Shown: piece by piece, positions 10,713-22,080 of the stretch | Layout of the letters: the number at the start of each line of letters is the position of its first letter | Position numbering within the stretch: position 1 is the first letter of the stretch | Source: Oscarella lobularis | Taxonomy: Eukaryota; Porifera; Homoscleromorpha; Homosclerophorida; Oscarellidae | NCBI RefSeq assembly: GCF_947507565.1 | Contig: NC_089183.1 | Coordinates: 1,612,001 to 1,676,000, forward strand | Reading direction: 5' to 3' | DNA length: 64,000 nucleotides | Made by a program: the position numbers and the translations under genes | Notes under the pieces: generated by a model | What the model was told of the DNA's origin: nothing | Seen by the model: only the letters and a program-made list of their open reading frames with translations | Databases searched by the model: none

Positions 10713-11270
10713 TACTTTGGCACAGACAAACAGTTCAGGAGTTCAGAGAGGAGTGTTCTCTTTCGCTTGAGCAGTGGCCTTCCTCTTTCTTGAAGCCGAA
10801 TCCAAGAAGACCCTGTTGAGTCTTACTTTCATCTCAACGGAGTTCCACGGTTTTCCTGGGTAAGCTTCTTCGACCAACACTAAATCAAGCTAGCATTATA
10901 CCAGATCCAATTTCGTTGGTGTTATTACGTATTTACTCATTATTGAGTTGTACTTTCGTTCATCAGCTAGCGGCTTTTGCTGCCGCCCGTTCTTTGCTGG
11001 CATAAGTACGCACGTCTCAAGCTCTTCCTTTGTGTACACTTCGTGAAGAAGTCTTCGTGCCATTCTTTGCGGCGTTTCTGACTCTCTCGCTAGGTGATAG
11101 CGACTCCTTAGAACTTTTGTCTCCGACCATTACGTACTAAAATTAAACTTCAGCAAATAAATAAAGACATGGATTTACTAAAAAGCACCTGCTCTTTAAC
11201 GTCTCTTTCTTGCTTGACAAGAAATGCGTTTCCGTCATCTCTCTCTCTTTTGACATGCTTTGCCTTCTCT

Positions 11271-12146
11271 TTATCGTTTATATGCAGAGTATCTTATAAA
11301 AATATTTATTGCGTTGTTTGGAAATAGTGTTGCTAAGCTTGCCTCCAATGCAACTTGCTTAATAGTGTCCACTTCAAAACTTTCAGAAACTCCATCAGGC
11401 TAAAAAATATTAACATATATGTTAAATAAGAATTCAGATTGCTTACAATTCTCTCTGTTTTGAAAGTCCTTGCGTCATTCTGACTCATCAGCTTAAAATT
11501 CAAACATAGCTTGCTTTATATACACATCAATAATTTTGATACTTTACCATTTTCATAGCTTTCCAAATTTTTCCTGAAACCTTTTCTATTGTCTGCAGCT
11601 TCGGAATTACGAACACTGGTGTTTGGGACTCTCTTTGTGGCTCATAGAAGCGATTTCAAGAAGCCTCTTCTGTTCCATTGCTGACGAAAATTCCGTCTAA
11701 TGTCAGCCCATAGAATTATAATAGGACGTGTGGAATTGTGATAAAGTATACATCTTCTTGATCTAATTCCTTCATCTTTTTTTCAAGCAGCGTCACGTTC
11801 TCCACCGTCGCATCATACCAACCTAGAGTTTGGTACATTTCTCTCACCGCTGATCCGATTTGGAGCTCTTCGAAGCTCTTTTGTTCGCTGGGTTCTAATT
11901 TTCCTCTTGTCTTTCTCTCTCTCACGCCGTCTTTGTCGTATTTAATCATAAAAGACCCTGCACAGCGGTTGCATAAAGACAATAGTCATGGAAACGTATC
12001 AGTTGCAGTGTACATCCTAAGTCGTGCCTTCGCCAAGCTTTCAAGTTTCGAAATTCCTCGACAGCGTCGTTGTCCGAGTCGTACGAATAGTCCTCGTCGA
12101 CGAAACGACGCTTTTGCGCCTCTCGAGCTCGACGCAACGCAGCCAT
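11271..12146 (-). CDS. five-exon gene of unknown function (201 aa), divergent from the CACTA-like transposase
   Basis: Exons on the minus strand: 12146-12014, 11957-11752, 11640-11548, 11491-11447 and 11399-11271, separated by introns of 56, 111, 56 and 47 bp with GT...AG borders. Codon phase is kept across all junctions and the joined frame has no stop until TAA at 11271. The protein starts MAALRRAREAQKRRFVDEDY and has an acidic patch (YDSDNDAVEEF). It passes LKAWRRHDLGWSFMIKYDKD, then a charged helical middle (LEKKMKELDQED), and ends NIFIRYSAYKR. I recognise no family. The third-exon acceptor (TATGAG) has a poor pyrimidine tract. Its place inside the terminal repeats suggests a transposon accessory protein, perhaps a DNA-binding partner like TnpA. 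A captured host gene is the alternative. Confidence 0.6.
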
Positions 12147-12158
12147 GAATGAATATCG

Positions 12159-12810
12159 GGCTCCTATGTAGTTCGCCCCCCACCCGACAGTGCGCTACCA
12201 GTCACTAATTAGGTGTTAATTAAATACGTCACTATTTAGTTAATTAGTTAATTAGTTAATTAGTTAGGCCCGCCTTGGAACACGTGACAAACCAAACAAT
12301 GGAGACGTTGGAAGGGTTGGGGACGGGGGGAAGGTAAGAAAGTTTGTTTGCATGAGTGTGTGCATGTTTGTGTGCATGTTTGTGTTACCTAAACCTAAAA
12401 ATTCAAAAAAATTCTAGTGCATGATTGTTTGCATGTTTGTGTTCATGTTTGTCTGCTTGTGCCTTAAAAATGTCATGTAGCTAAACAAAATTTTAAAAAA
12501 ATCGCGTTTATTATTGTACCGGTTTTGATGTGTCTGTCTGACTGTTCGTCTGTCTGTGATTCGCCTTATTTATGTTGGTCCTATGAGTAGTGCCTCCGCG
12601 GGGCAGGACCGGGAAACGTCTAGCCGTAAGAGGGAAACAGGCTAGGCGGCGAAACTACTCTCACGTTATGTGCGCGACTTAGTCGCGATTGGCGTGTCTC
12701 ACGTGTTCCAAGGCGGGCGTAACTAATTAACTAATTAGTGACGTATTTAATTAACACCTAATTAGTGACTGGTAGCGCACTGTCGGGTGGGGGTGAACTA
12801 CATAGGAGCC
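12159..12810. mobile_element. MITE with ~125-bp TIRs and a perfect 8-bp target duplication
   Basis: Both ends read inward GGCTCCTATGTAGTTC, then CACCCGACAGTGCGCTACCA and an AT-rich TTAATTAG stretch, ending near GCCTTGGAACACGTGA. The arms (12159-12289 and 12697-12810) are almost identical apart from TTAATTAG copy number. GAATATCG flanks the element on both sides (12151-12158 and 12811-12818). There is no coding capacity. An 8-bp duplication fits Merlin (8-9 bp), hAT or P elements; the GG start fits Merlin best, and a Merlin transposase relic lies at 26.8 kb. The element sits four bases upstream of the ATG at 12146, counting from its target duplication. Confidence 0.92.
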
Positions 12811-13046
12811 GAATATCGCTATCGATGACGTATTGGGCGTCTGCCAATGAGAGTCAAACCGAAGGGGTCCCGTATCGGCACGACAAAACGGTAACAACTG
12901 ATCGTGATTGCTTTTCTGTCAAAACTATAGTTTGGATCTGTCGTCAGAAGCCGAGAAATCGTGCTGAATCTTTGGTATGTATCTATACGTGGGATCGAGG
13001 AGGAATTTGTTCGAGGCTTTTATTTTCTACGCTACCAGGATCGTAA

Positions 13047-16000
13047 ATGAGCGAGAAAAGGCCAAAGAAATACCGTGAATGGCGCGATAATCCCTCCGTA
13101 AAGGTACCAAGGCAGACGCTTAGCGACTGGAGGAGAAGAATTTTTCCCCTGAAAGAATTCGAGTCGTTTCATAATGTTGATGGTGAGCTAATTAGGGACC
13201 TTATATCTTGATAGGCAGATCTATATATTTCATGTCTTTATTGTAGGTTCTTCTGGTTGTATCGATGAAACTGACAGTGAGGACGAAACTGCATCTTTTA
13301 TTGATGAAGTAATTAACTAATACTAAACAGGAATTACTTACGAACGATACACTTTACTAACAACGTTCTCAATTTTTCAGTGTGATGAAGAGTTAAGTCT
13401 TTTGATCAGCACGAGTGAATCCGGTTAGTAAAATGCTAAAAGCAGATACGTTTAATTCCCACCAATTTTTTCTACATGATCAATGCAGAGACGGAGAGCT
13501 CTTCTAAATCAAACTCTTCTTATTCAAGCAGTGACGAAGAATTTGACCACGCAGACGTTTCACAGCAGGTTGCGTGCTGCTTCTGTATATTGCTTCTTGT
13601 TGACATAAAACTCACAGTCAATAAATGGTCTTCCAGAAAATCAGTCGTCTTTGGTTCACTCGTCTGCGTCTATTACCTCGAATGAAAGTAGTGCTATGCT
13701 TCTGAAGTTGGCTGGAAGACACAACTTAACAAATTCTGCTCTTTCTGAAGTTTTGAAAATAGTAAGACGTCATCTTCCCAAGAATGAAGATGTTCCTGGG
13801 CATCTCCGGTCAGTCTATATGCTGAACAAGGCCATTGCAAATCAGACTGAGATAATCACGCATACCTACTGCAACTCGTGCCAGAAAATCGTTAAAGGAG
13901 ACGAGTTTACGAACGGTCTCTGTGCTCCATCAGACAAGAAGTCAGTCAAATTCTATCAAATCAGCATAGAGGATCAAATAATAAAACTATTTGAAGGTGT
14001 ATTTTTACTATTGATATATGCTTGAATTTAGTAACTTCTTTAGATGATTCGCAATTTTTGGAAAAAATGTCGTTGGTTGGTAGGGGTCACCTGGATGACA
14101 GTTTGAACGACGTATTTGATGGAAGAGCGTACTGTGAAAAAATGAGGCTTTTTGCTCAAGAAACGGCTGACTTGCATTTATCGCTTTCTCTGTCCACGGA
14201 TGGCGTACAAATTTTCAAGTCTTCGACTGTCTGTAACTATGTGGCCAGTCTGGATTAGAATTAATGAGTTGCCACCTTCAATTAGGTTTAATTATAATGG
14301 TTTTTCTAAAGTTTCATTTATAATGCTCTAATAGATTCTACAAGAAGTACAAAATTTTGGCTGGGCTTTGGATTGCCAATTATCGACAGCCAATGCTTTG
14401 GTTTTTAAAACCAATTGTAGAAAATCTCAACCGCATAGCAACGTCCGGTACTCTCTAGGCAAAAATCTTAACAGACGCAAATGACTAACGTCTATCTGCC
14501 TAGGCATCTCCGTGCCTGTAGGAATTACACACATGCACTGCAAAGCGTTTGTCCAAGCTGTTGTAGCAGATCTTCCTGCAAAAGCGGCAGTCCTTAGCCA
14601 CACTTTATTTAAGGGAAAACATGGCTGCACTTACTGCTTTGCTGAGGGCCAAGTGGTAGAAAGAGGACGCGGTCACGCTCGGATCTACAAACCGAATAGA
14701 GCTGCGGTTATGAGAACCCACGAGTCAGTGCTGGAAAATGCAAAGACTTCGCTAACAGTATCAGTAAGGATAATAGTGTTGAATTTTATCTTTTTGACTG
14801 CATTATGTAGGCTTCTGTAAATGGAGTGAAGGGTGTGTCACCTTTGACGGGGCTGAAGCATTTTGACCTCGTCACTAGCGTGGGAATTGACTACACGCAT
14901 TGCGTACTTCAAGGCGTCGTTAAGAGGCTGCTGAACCTATGGTTTGAGTTTTTGCTTGAAATCTACTGCATCACTAGATTTGCAGGCGTGGTTGACAAAC
15001 GACTGTCGACTATAAGGCCCCCTGAAAACGTAACTCGTCTCCCTAACAGTATTTTAAAAAGAAAGCGTTGGAAAGGTTGTAAGGTTTAGTCGGCGATCAA
15101 TAATGTTATTGTAGAGTTTTATCTTAGCTGCTGAATACCGAGCATGGCTACTCTATTACTCATTGCCGGTTCTTGAGTCCTTGCTTCCCGATCACCTGTG
15201 GTGGCACTACGCCTTATTAGTTACCAGCGTTTTCATCTTTCTGAAAGACAAGATAAGCCGAAGTGATTTAGAAGAAGCAAAAGCAATGATTACCAAGTTC
15301 GCCCAACTTTTTCAGCACTTTTACGGCAAGTCGTTGAAATGAATTGGTGATCCACTAGTGATCTGCGTTTATAGACGACGAGCATTGCACCATTAATCTT
15401 CATCTTCTTGGTCATTTACCACAAGATGTAGAAAATCACGGTCCTTTGTGGACGCACTCTGCGTTTGAGTACGAGTCCATGAACGGATATCTGACCAAAA
15501 CCGTCCACAGTACACACAACGTTCAAACTCAGGTTGTCAATGCTGCAATAGAAACGTCACCACTGGTACTTACTAAATGTCGTATGTTTTTCCAGGTAGT
15601 CGCTGCTTGGAAAATGGCGTTTTGCAGCAGTGATAACGGCACGTCTGAAAGTTATGGCATAGACCGTTTCAGGTTTGGTGGTAATTAGGAACAATAAGTT
15701 TTACCAAAATTATTAGAAGTTTGACAGCTCAAAAAGATCCAAGAAAACTGAACTTGAAGAGAACGTTTTTGGATTAGGTCTCCGCCAGAAATCAGACATT
15801 AGCGGCGAAGAAAAGGAAGCGATACATTCCATAACAGGTCATAGTGTTAAAAGCACAATTCTATTTCAGAGAATTTTTATTACTCAAATGGGATGCATTC
15901 ATTCTGTACGGTATTCAAGAGCATCTAAAAGGAACAATTTCACTGTTCTGATTAAAAAGAATGACTAAACAGAATATGCTCAAATTCAAGATTTTGCATC

Positions 16001-16262
16001 TGCAACATTGGAGAACGGAAGAACAATTAACTGCGTCGTCTATTTGCCTCTACTTGAAGAAGAAGCCTTTTTCACAGCCGCGAGTTGCCCCGAGGAAACT
16101 ATGTGCCATCTATGTGCAATGGCGAGGACCGTCAAAACTGTCAAGCATGGCGCAACACTGAAAGCTTGCAAGATGACCGAAATTCAAAACAGAGTTGTTG
16201 CTGTTGAGAGTAATCGCAAAACCAGAGTCATTATTGTTCCAAACTGCTACGAACGGGATTAG
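13047..16262 (+). CDS. CACTA/EnSpm-like transposase, multi-exon, one frameshift
   Basis: Clear exons: 13047-13182, 13247-13308, 13381-13423, 13489-13568, 13645-13996, 14044-~14280, 14335-14447, 14504-14763, 14811-~15075, ~15130-15340, ~15374-15690 and a last one ending at 16262. The protein starts MSEKRPKKYREWRDNPSVKV, passes an acidic Ser-rich region and a Cys-rich motif (CNSCQK). The transposase core follows: STDGVQIFKSSTV, YKKYKILAGLWIA, LPAKAAVLSHTLFKGKHGC, a THCVLQGV motif, EYRAWLLYYSLPVLESLLP, and HLLGHLPQDVENHGPLW with FEYESMNGYL. This matches the Transposase_21/DUF4218 type found in animal EnSpm elements. A +1 shift near 14235, before MWPVWIRINELP, breaks the frame, so it is probably a recent pseudogene. 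Several 3' exon borders are approximate. Confidence 0.82.
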
Positions 16263-16419
16263 ACTAAATATTATAAAGTACCTAGAATCCAAAAGAAAAA
16301 ATCAAAACTTAGAATAAATAATATATCATTTGACGAAATTATGAAGTAGCGATCTTGAATTTCACGTAAGAGTCGATATATGATTTTGCCATGCACACGT
16401 TGCGAGCCTCTTGAGAAGA

Positions 16420-16529
16420 AATTAAGCCTCACGAGGAAAAGCGAAATCTCATGGGGATTAACGCGGACGCACGAGTTCTCACGGAATCTTGCGAGTCCTC
16501 ACGAGAACTCACGAATATTTTTGTACGGG
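16420..16529. repeat. right subterminal and terminal repeats of the CACTA-like element
   Basis: At least seven CTCACGAG-like motifs lie here, mirroring 10474-10612, and the stretch ends in TGTACGGG at 16529. Confidence 0.6.
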
Positions 16530-17085
16530 AACGGAGTGGTTGGAAGGACGACTAGCAGAAACTTAGCAATGCGAAAACCGAATTCGCCTTTAGACGGCTA
16601 CAGCGGCTGTAGCTAGATCGTTTTCGGTAGAATCAGCCACGTGAAAGAAATTAAACCCAAAGACACGGCATGGTCACGAAGAGAATCCGTTTAGAAACTC
16701 CTATGAAGGAAAACGCCGTTATGCCAAAAACGCAAATAACAAGGGGTCACATTTCCAATTTGCAGACTAGACCCTATAATAGTCGGATTGAACTGCGTCA
16801 AATTCTCTACAAAACTACAAATAAATAATTGTGAATTCCCTAATTCACGCGGCGGGGTTGGTGTTATAAACTGAAGATTTCTGAAAATAAATAATTAATC
16901 GAGATAACATCCCATCAAACCACCCGAGCATTCAGAAGATAAAGAATTGAGAGCTCTTTCAAACGCCGTATGGAGGAATAACTATATCAAACCAGATGGG
17001 ACGTTAATCCACGCAACTTATAGATTTTGAGCGGCTTGTTCTAATCTTTATTTCTAAATATTTTTGTGTGCATAGACGAATGCAA
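16530..17085. other. no recognisable gene
   Basis: AT-rich sequence with stops in all frames. A short palindrome GCTACAGCGGCTGTAGC lies near 16600. No other signal was seen. Confidence 0.5.
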
Positions 17086-17567
17086 CTGCAGTGACTTACG
17101 TGCCAGGTAAGTCAATTAATTGCTAATCGCAAAGTTAATTAAGGCTTTTCGCTGTGTAAGTGTGCTTTTGGTTTTACAGGCGGCCGTGCAGCCAATCGAT
17201 GTCTCAATAAACAAGCCGTTTAAAGCTGCAGTAGATCGTGAAGCGACGGCGCATATGCAAGCCAACCTGACGGACTACGTTTAGGGTAGGATGTCTGTAA
17301 GCGTCAGGCGTGTACTTCTCACAAAGTGGATTGCAAACGCCTGGGAAGAAACTGCAGCTAAAAAGGAGACCGTTATTCGAAGTTTTAGAAAGGTTGGCAT
17401 ATCGGTCGCTGTCGATGTCACTGAAGACGAGCAAATTAATATTGAGGGAATCGTGAAATACAGGGTTGATTCAAGTGTCGACGAATACACAAGCGACGAA
17501 GATCCGCTAGCAAGCTCAGATGGCGAAGACTGCCAGCCTGAATCTAGTGATATCGATGACGAGTGAG
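17086..17567 (+). pseudogene. pogo-like transposase C-terminal fragment
   Basis: The frame reads TAVTYVPG, is interrupted by a 73-bp stretch with splice-like borders (17107-17179, GTAAGT...TTTTACAG), then continues AAVQPIDVSINKPFKAAVDR. After a stop at DYV it resumes with LLTKWIANAWEE, VIRSFRKVGISVAVD and an acidic tail. This is the third acidic site and C-terminal tail of a pogo-like DDE_1 protein. The first two thirds are missing. Confidence 0.7.
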
Positions 17568-18559
17568 AACTCATATTCCAAACACTGGCGGTTATTTATT
17601 AATCGAACGGTAATAGTGGTCTGCCTATACACGGTACCAGGGGAGTTTTGCACTAACGCGCGTTAAAATTTAGAATGAACTCTAAATCTCGTCTTCTAAA
17701 GCGTTTAGCGCAATTTCGCTATAGGTGTGAGCGCCATCGAGGATTCTAAGTCAGTAGACAAATTATCTCTTCAATGCAAGACGTAGATTCGCTGATTGAT
17801 TCGGCCCGAATCTCGCCTTTGTTCATCCGTAAGCGGCGTTGCTGTTCTGCTTCGTTATAAAACACCCCCCATAATCCTTCTTTTTAGTACCTAATCAGGC
17901 TAATGTACGTTGTTTTCTGGTGCAGCATGCTTCAGTGAGTGTTGAAAACTGTTTCCGACGTCCTCGCGATATCGAACTTCGCCCTGTGTATCATAACTTG
18001 TGCCTGAACGCGACATTTTCTAAAACGAAGGATTTTCGCGCACTTAGAAACTAGCAAGCGTTTGGTTCGAACTGCATAACGATTGTACATTCATTTAGCA
18101 ACGCATTTAACCCTTTCGCTGCCAAATTAATTCATTTCCGGTCACAGGAAATGCGCATGTCACGCGCGACATTCAAAATTGCGAGCCCGCGAGACCTAAT
18201 AGCACCTAGAAACCTTTGTCGATCTAATTCGTAAGAGTCTAAAGAAGAATGCTATCGAAGATTTTGTTGTCATAGCAACGAAATAAAAGACTTACGCTTC
18301 CTTATAAGTAAGAAATTCTAAGTAGGGCTCACCTTATATTCGCAGGTCTTCGAAACTGTCTTTCTACTGTCGGACGCATGAGCGAGGAACCCGGAATTTC
18401 TCTGCCGATCTCTTCTTCAAGGACTTCTTCGCCTCCTCTATCGCTGAAACCTTCGGCTGGAGAGCGTAATTTCGCCGTTTTGCACGCCCACGTGTGGTGG
18501 TCTCCGTGTCGGTCTCCTCCATAGGAACCGGGATGTACGCGCACGCGCAGAAGGGTGGC
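17568..18559. other. no recognisable gene
   Basis: No frame with known motifs was found on either strand. The segment may be the non-coding 3' part of the pogo relic, because a pogo-like terminal repeat closes it at 18668. Confidence 0.4.
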
Positions 18560-18668
18560 CTTTTATTCGAGCATGGCGTTTTATTTTTTTAATCGTCCGC
18601 TTACATGGCATTCTAATGGAGCATGGTGCTGTAATTGAGCATGGCGGTGTAATCGAGGAAATACGGTA
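18560..18668. repeat. pogo-like right end with internal GAGCATGG repeats
   Basis: Three to four repeats of the form TCGAGCATGGCG..TAAT occur, ending ATGGCGGTGTAATCGAGG and AAATACGGTA. The last 30 bases recur at 6882-6911. The end faces left, toward the fragment at 17086-17567, and could be its 3' terminal repeat. Confidence 0.5.
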
Positions 18669-18686
18669 CGCGAGAAAGTTACCGGA

Positions 18687-19963
18687 ATGCAGTGGTGCGC
18701 ACAGGAAGCTGCCATTCGTGAAGAGCTGGCAAGCAGCTTGCGAGCAGCGAAACGTAGTCGCTTGAGTGGAGGGGGGCCTCACGTCGCAATGGCGGACTTG
18801 GAACATCATCTTTACGAGTGGTACGAGGTTGAATACGTACAAAAGAAGGTACCAGTGTCCCGATCCCGAATTATCTTAAAAGCGAAGGAGATCTACGCCA
18901 ATATGGCCGCATCTGATGAGGATACGGCGGAAGATTTCAAATTTTCCAAAGGCTGGTTGGACAAATTCCTTCGACGTCACGGAATAGTTCAACGACGGAC
19001 GACGTCAGTCTGTCAGCGTCCTCCAGCAGATTATCACGAAGAATTAGTGTCATTTGTTCTGTATGTTAGCCGAAAAATAGCTTCTGGAAAGTATGGCAGT
19101 AATATGATCTATGGCTGCGACGAAACAGCAGTTTGGATAGATCCGCCGCGGCGCACCACACTAGCTCCACGCGAATCAAGTGATGTTCCAGTTAAAAGCT
19201 TGGGATACACACGACTGAAAGTCACTGTCATGCTCACGGCTAAGGCAAATGGCAGCAAATGCTTACCGTACGTTCTTCTCAATCGTAAACGACCGATTGC
19301 AGAAGTTGTTCGGAAGTACGAAGGGAGAGCGGTAATCAACTGGGCTGGAAAAAGCTGGATGAACGATGCTACGACAAAAGATTACCTTCTGAAATAATCG
19401 GCCTTGAAATGTTCCAAAAACGCCTACTTGTTTGGGACTGATTTCGTTCTCACCTCAGCAAAGACACGAAACGAGTTCTCAGGAATCTAAAGATCGACAC
19501 GACCGTCATTCCAGGAGGCTGCACAAAATTTGTGCAGCCAGCTGATGTGAGCTGGAACAAGCCTTTCAAAGACAGAATCCAGAGCCTGCATGATGAATGG
19601 CTATCGCCCGGTGACCTACCAGTCACACGAAACGGAAATCCAGCTCCACCACCCCCTATGGTTTATCTTGATTGGGTGGTGGACGCTTGGAAAGGCATAT
19701 CATCAGAGGTGATTAAAAATTCATTCAAATCCTGTGGCATTGGAGTAAGTGTCGATGGGTCGGAAGACGGTATGATACATGCTTTCAAAGAGGGTGGCCC
19801 GTGCCCAGAAGGAATTCATCTGCTGAAAGAAGAGAGATTAAACGAGGAGTTCAATGAGATGATGAAGGAAATCGACGAAGAAATAGAAGAGACTTACGAC
19901 TCTGATCAAGACGAAGCTCAAGAGGAAGATCAAGAAGAAGTCGATAACGACGACGATAAATAG
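18687..19963 (+). pseudogene. pogo-like DDE transposase with one frameshift and one stop
   Basis: The protein shows an N-terminal helix-turn-helix region, a CENP-B-like segment (FKFSKGWLDKFLRRHGI), MIYGCDETAVWID (first catalytic Asp) and RLKVTVMLTAKANG. At 19395 the frame shifts to IIGLEMFQKRLLVWD, followed by TGA where the family usually has Ala, then FRSHLSKDTKR. It resumes VIPGGCTKFVQPADVSWNKP and ends in a long acidic tail. Only two lesions separate it from an open frame, so it decayed recently. It is the same family as the relic at 3287-3981. Its 3' flank is the insertion site of Helitron D. Confidence 0.87.
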
Positions 19964-20093
19964 GACTCGCATATAGAACTAAGACTAGCTGGGTACCCGG
20001 CTTCGCCCGGGTCTGTTCTCCAAGTTTTAATTTTAAATGAATTACTTACCTACTGGCGTACGTGTCGGCGTTACCCAGGCCACACCACGGGGA

Positions 20094-21915
20094 CTCAATC
20101 TCCCGTCAGGCTTTTTTGGAAGGTGTTGCTGAACATTTCCCGTCACTCTACCACTTCGTCGCAAGCTGCTATTTGAATTCACCTTCTCTCTGTCTTTTAA
20201 CCCCAGATGGTGTGGATTGTATTCAATCCTCAGAAGGAGTCCAACAAGGCGATCCACTGGGACCTTTCCTCTTTTCCCTCGCCCTTCATCCCTGTTTGAA
20301 AATGGCAGCGGAAAAATGTGAGCAAGGATTCGTCGTCAGTTGTCTAGATGATGCGATAGTTGCTGGCCCTAAAACGGATGTTTTAGCGGCATATGATTGC
20401 TTACAGCAAGAAATGAAAGCCATCGGACTTCACATTCGCCCGGACAAATGTGAGGCTCTCAGCATGATTCCCGTTCCGGATTGGTCACTTCCTATTCCGT
20501 TCACTACGGACGGAATGCAAGTACTGGGCTGTCCCGTCGGCTCGGACTCGTTTGTGCAGCGACAATGTGTCAAGTATACTCAAAATCGGCTTCCTTTCTT
20601 GAAAAAGCTTCGATGCATGCGCAATTTACAATCAGCCATGCTTTTGCTACGTTATTGTGGCGTTCCGACTATTACACATCTTTTACGGTCGGCAGCGCCT
20701 CATAACGTGGCGGAAGCAGCAGCACAACATGACCTTGACATTTTGGATACATTTCAGTCAATTATTGGCATCAGCGCAACAGTTCAGCAGAAAAGCCAAA
20801 TTAGCCTTCCCATCTCGCTAGGAGGCTTTGGCTTGTTATCAGCTGCATCGGCTTCCCCTTGTGCCTTTTTGGGGTCTTGGGCGTCGACGTTAGCATTTCT
20901 GCCGGAACGCCTGCCACAATTCCCTTCTGCTCCTCTGGACATTAACGTCACCCCACCAGATCTCGTCCATCACTGTCTGGAGTTGCTGAAGAAGTCTTTC
21001 AGTGCAATTTCTGAGGTTCTTCCTTCGATTGAGGCTCTGCCTGAGAAGGCCTTAAAATTGCAATCTCGTCTAACAAGATGCTTAGCTGATCGTGAATTTG
21101 ACAACCTCATCACGGTCAGTGATCAACGGTCTAAAGCTCGCCTCCGGAGTGCTGCATGCTCCGAAGCTGGCGCGTCGCTTGATGCTCTCCCCTCTTCGAG
21201 AGAGTTGTCGTTTACATCAGCAGAGTTCCAAACGGCGACTCTCCTTCGACTTGGGGGGAGCATTCCCATGCTTCGGCAAATTCGGCGCTGCAACTGCGGT
21301 GCTGAAGTTGATGATTTGGGTTACCATGTTATCACTTGCGCTGTAGGCTCCGGTGCAACACGCCGCAACAACGCTATCCAATTTGGCTGGTTAAAAATGC
21401 TTCAATCGGTTAATTATGTATGCGACTTGGAGAGAGAACACCAATTGGACAACAGTAATAAGCGGCCGGACATTGGTGTCTTCAATTTTAACGACGGCAA
21501 GAAGCTGCTTCTTGACGTAAGCATCGCGCACCCTCAAGCGTCGACCGTCTTGCCGCAGAGTGCGAAGAATGCCGGCCACGCAGCATCCGAGCGAGATAAC
21601 TTTAAGATCAAGAAGTTTCGGGAAGAGGCAAACAAGTTAGGCTACCTCTTTGAGCCGCTCGTGATGGAAGTCTTCGGTCGCTGGAGTCCGATTGCGCTAC
21701 GCATCCTCCGGCAAGTAGCAGAACGCCCATCGATCGACTTTTTTAATGACAAAAATAGCTTTCTCGCGTACTGGCGACGTCATATGGCGGTTTGTCTCCA
21801 GCGCGAGAATGCTCGTATTATTCTTCGTAAAGTTAAGTGTATTGTTCCCCATTCCCCTGTTTGTGTATCTGTTAGCTCTGTTGACACCTCAGTCAGGTGC
21901 TTCAACAGGGATTGA
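20094..21915 (+). pseudogene. reverse transcriptase with C-terminal CCHC and restriction-like nuclease, N-terminally truncated
   Basis: The open frame of about 600 codons begins inside the RT fingers. It includes EGVQQGDPLGPFLFSLALHP and the catalytic box as CLDDAIVAG (usually Y-x-DD). The thumb region follows, then a Cys/His cluster CNCGAEVDDLGYHVITC and RPDIGVFNFNDGKKLLLDVS, the R-PD...D pattern of restriction-like endonucleases. The domain order RT, CCHC, RLE is that of early-branching non-LTR elements (R2/CRE/NeSL/Utopia group); I cannot assign the clade. The apparent start codon at 20062 lies in Helitron sequence and is an artefact of the insertion. The remaining frame is intact, so the insertion is young. 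Confidence 0.88.
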
Positions 21916-21989
21916 TCTGTTTGTCTGTTTGTGTGTGTATTTCTTTTTGTTTCCTTTTCCCTTGTGTTTAGTGTTTCTTGGATATTAAA
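20094..21989 (+). mobile_element. non-LTR retrotransposon, 5'-truncated, inside Helitron D
   Basis: The Helitron sequence CCACACCACGGGGAGGTCCG, intact in Helitron C at 34699, is interrupted after CGGGGA here. ACGGGGA occurs at both edges (20087-20093 and 21990-21996), giving a 7-bp target duplication. The insert ends GATATTAAA, a minimal A-rich tail, and its 5' end starts inside the reverse transcriptase. This is a typical truncated target-primed insertion. Confidence 0.9.
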
Positions 21990-22080
21990 ACGGGGAGGTC
22001 CGTACGCCACGTGGCCCAAAAATGTTGGCCTCTTTCGAGGCGTAGGATAAGGTTGCGGTTAGGGAAGGGGGAAGGTGGGG

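Larger units (their letters stand above)
10474..16529 (+). mobile_element. CACTA/EnSpm-like element, about 6.06 kb
   Basis: The ends are inverted: CCCGTACAGGAATAGTCATG at 10474 and, inward from 16529, CCCGTACAAAAATATTCGTG. Inside both ends lie many copies of short CTCACGAG/CTCATGAG motifs in both orientations, the subterminal repeats expected of CACTA-type elements. The flanks share AA. The element holds a CACTA-type transposase gene (plus, 13047-16262) and a divergent five-exon gene (minus, 12146-11271). A 652-bp MITE sits between the two start codons. The TIR does not begin with the canonical CAC, so the superfamily call rests on the protein. Confidence 0.65.

Noticed and set aside
20062-20093. 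Start codon and first residues (MSALPRPHHGD) of the reverse transcriptase frame
   Set aside because: These bases are Helitron sequence, present also at 34680-34712. The retroelement begins at 20094, so the true protein is truncated.
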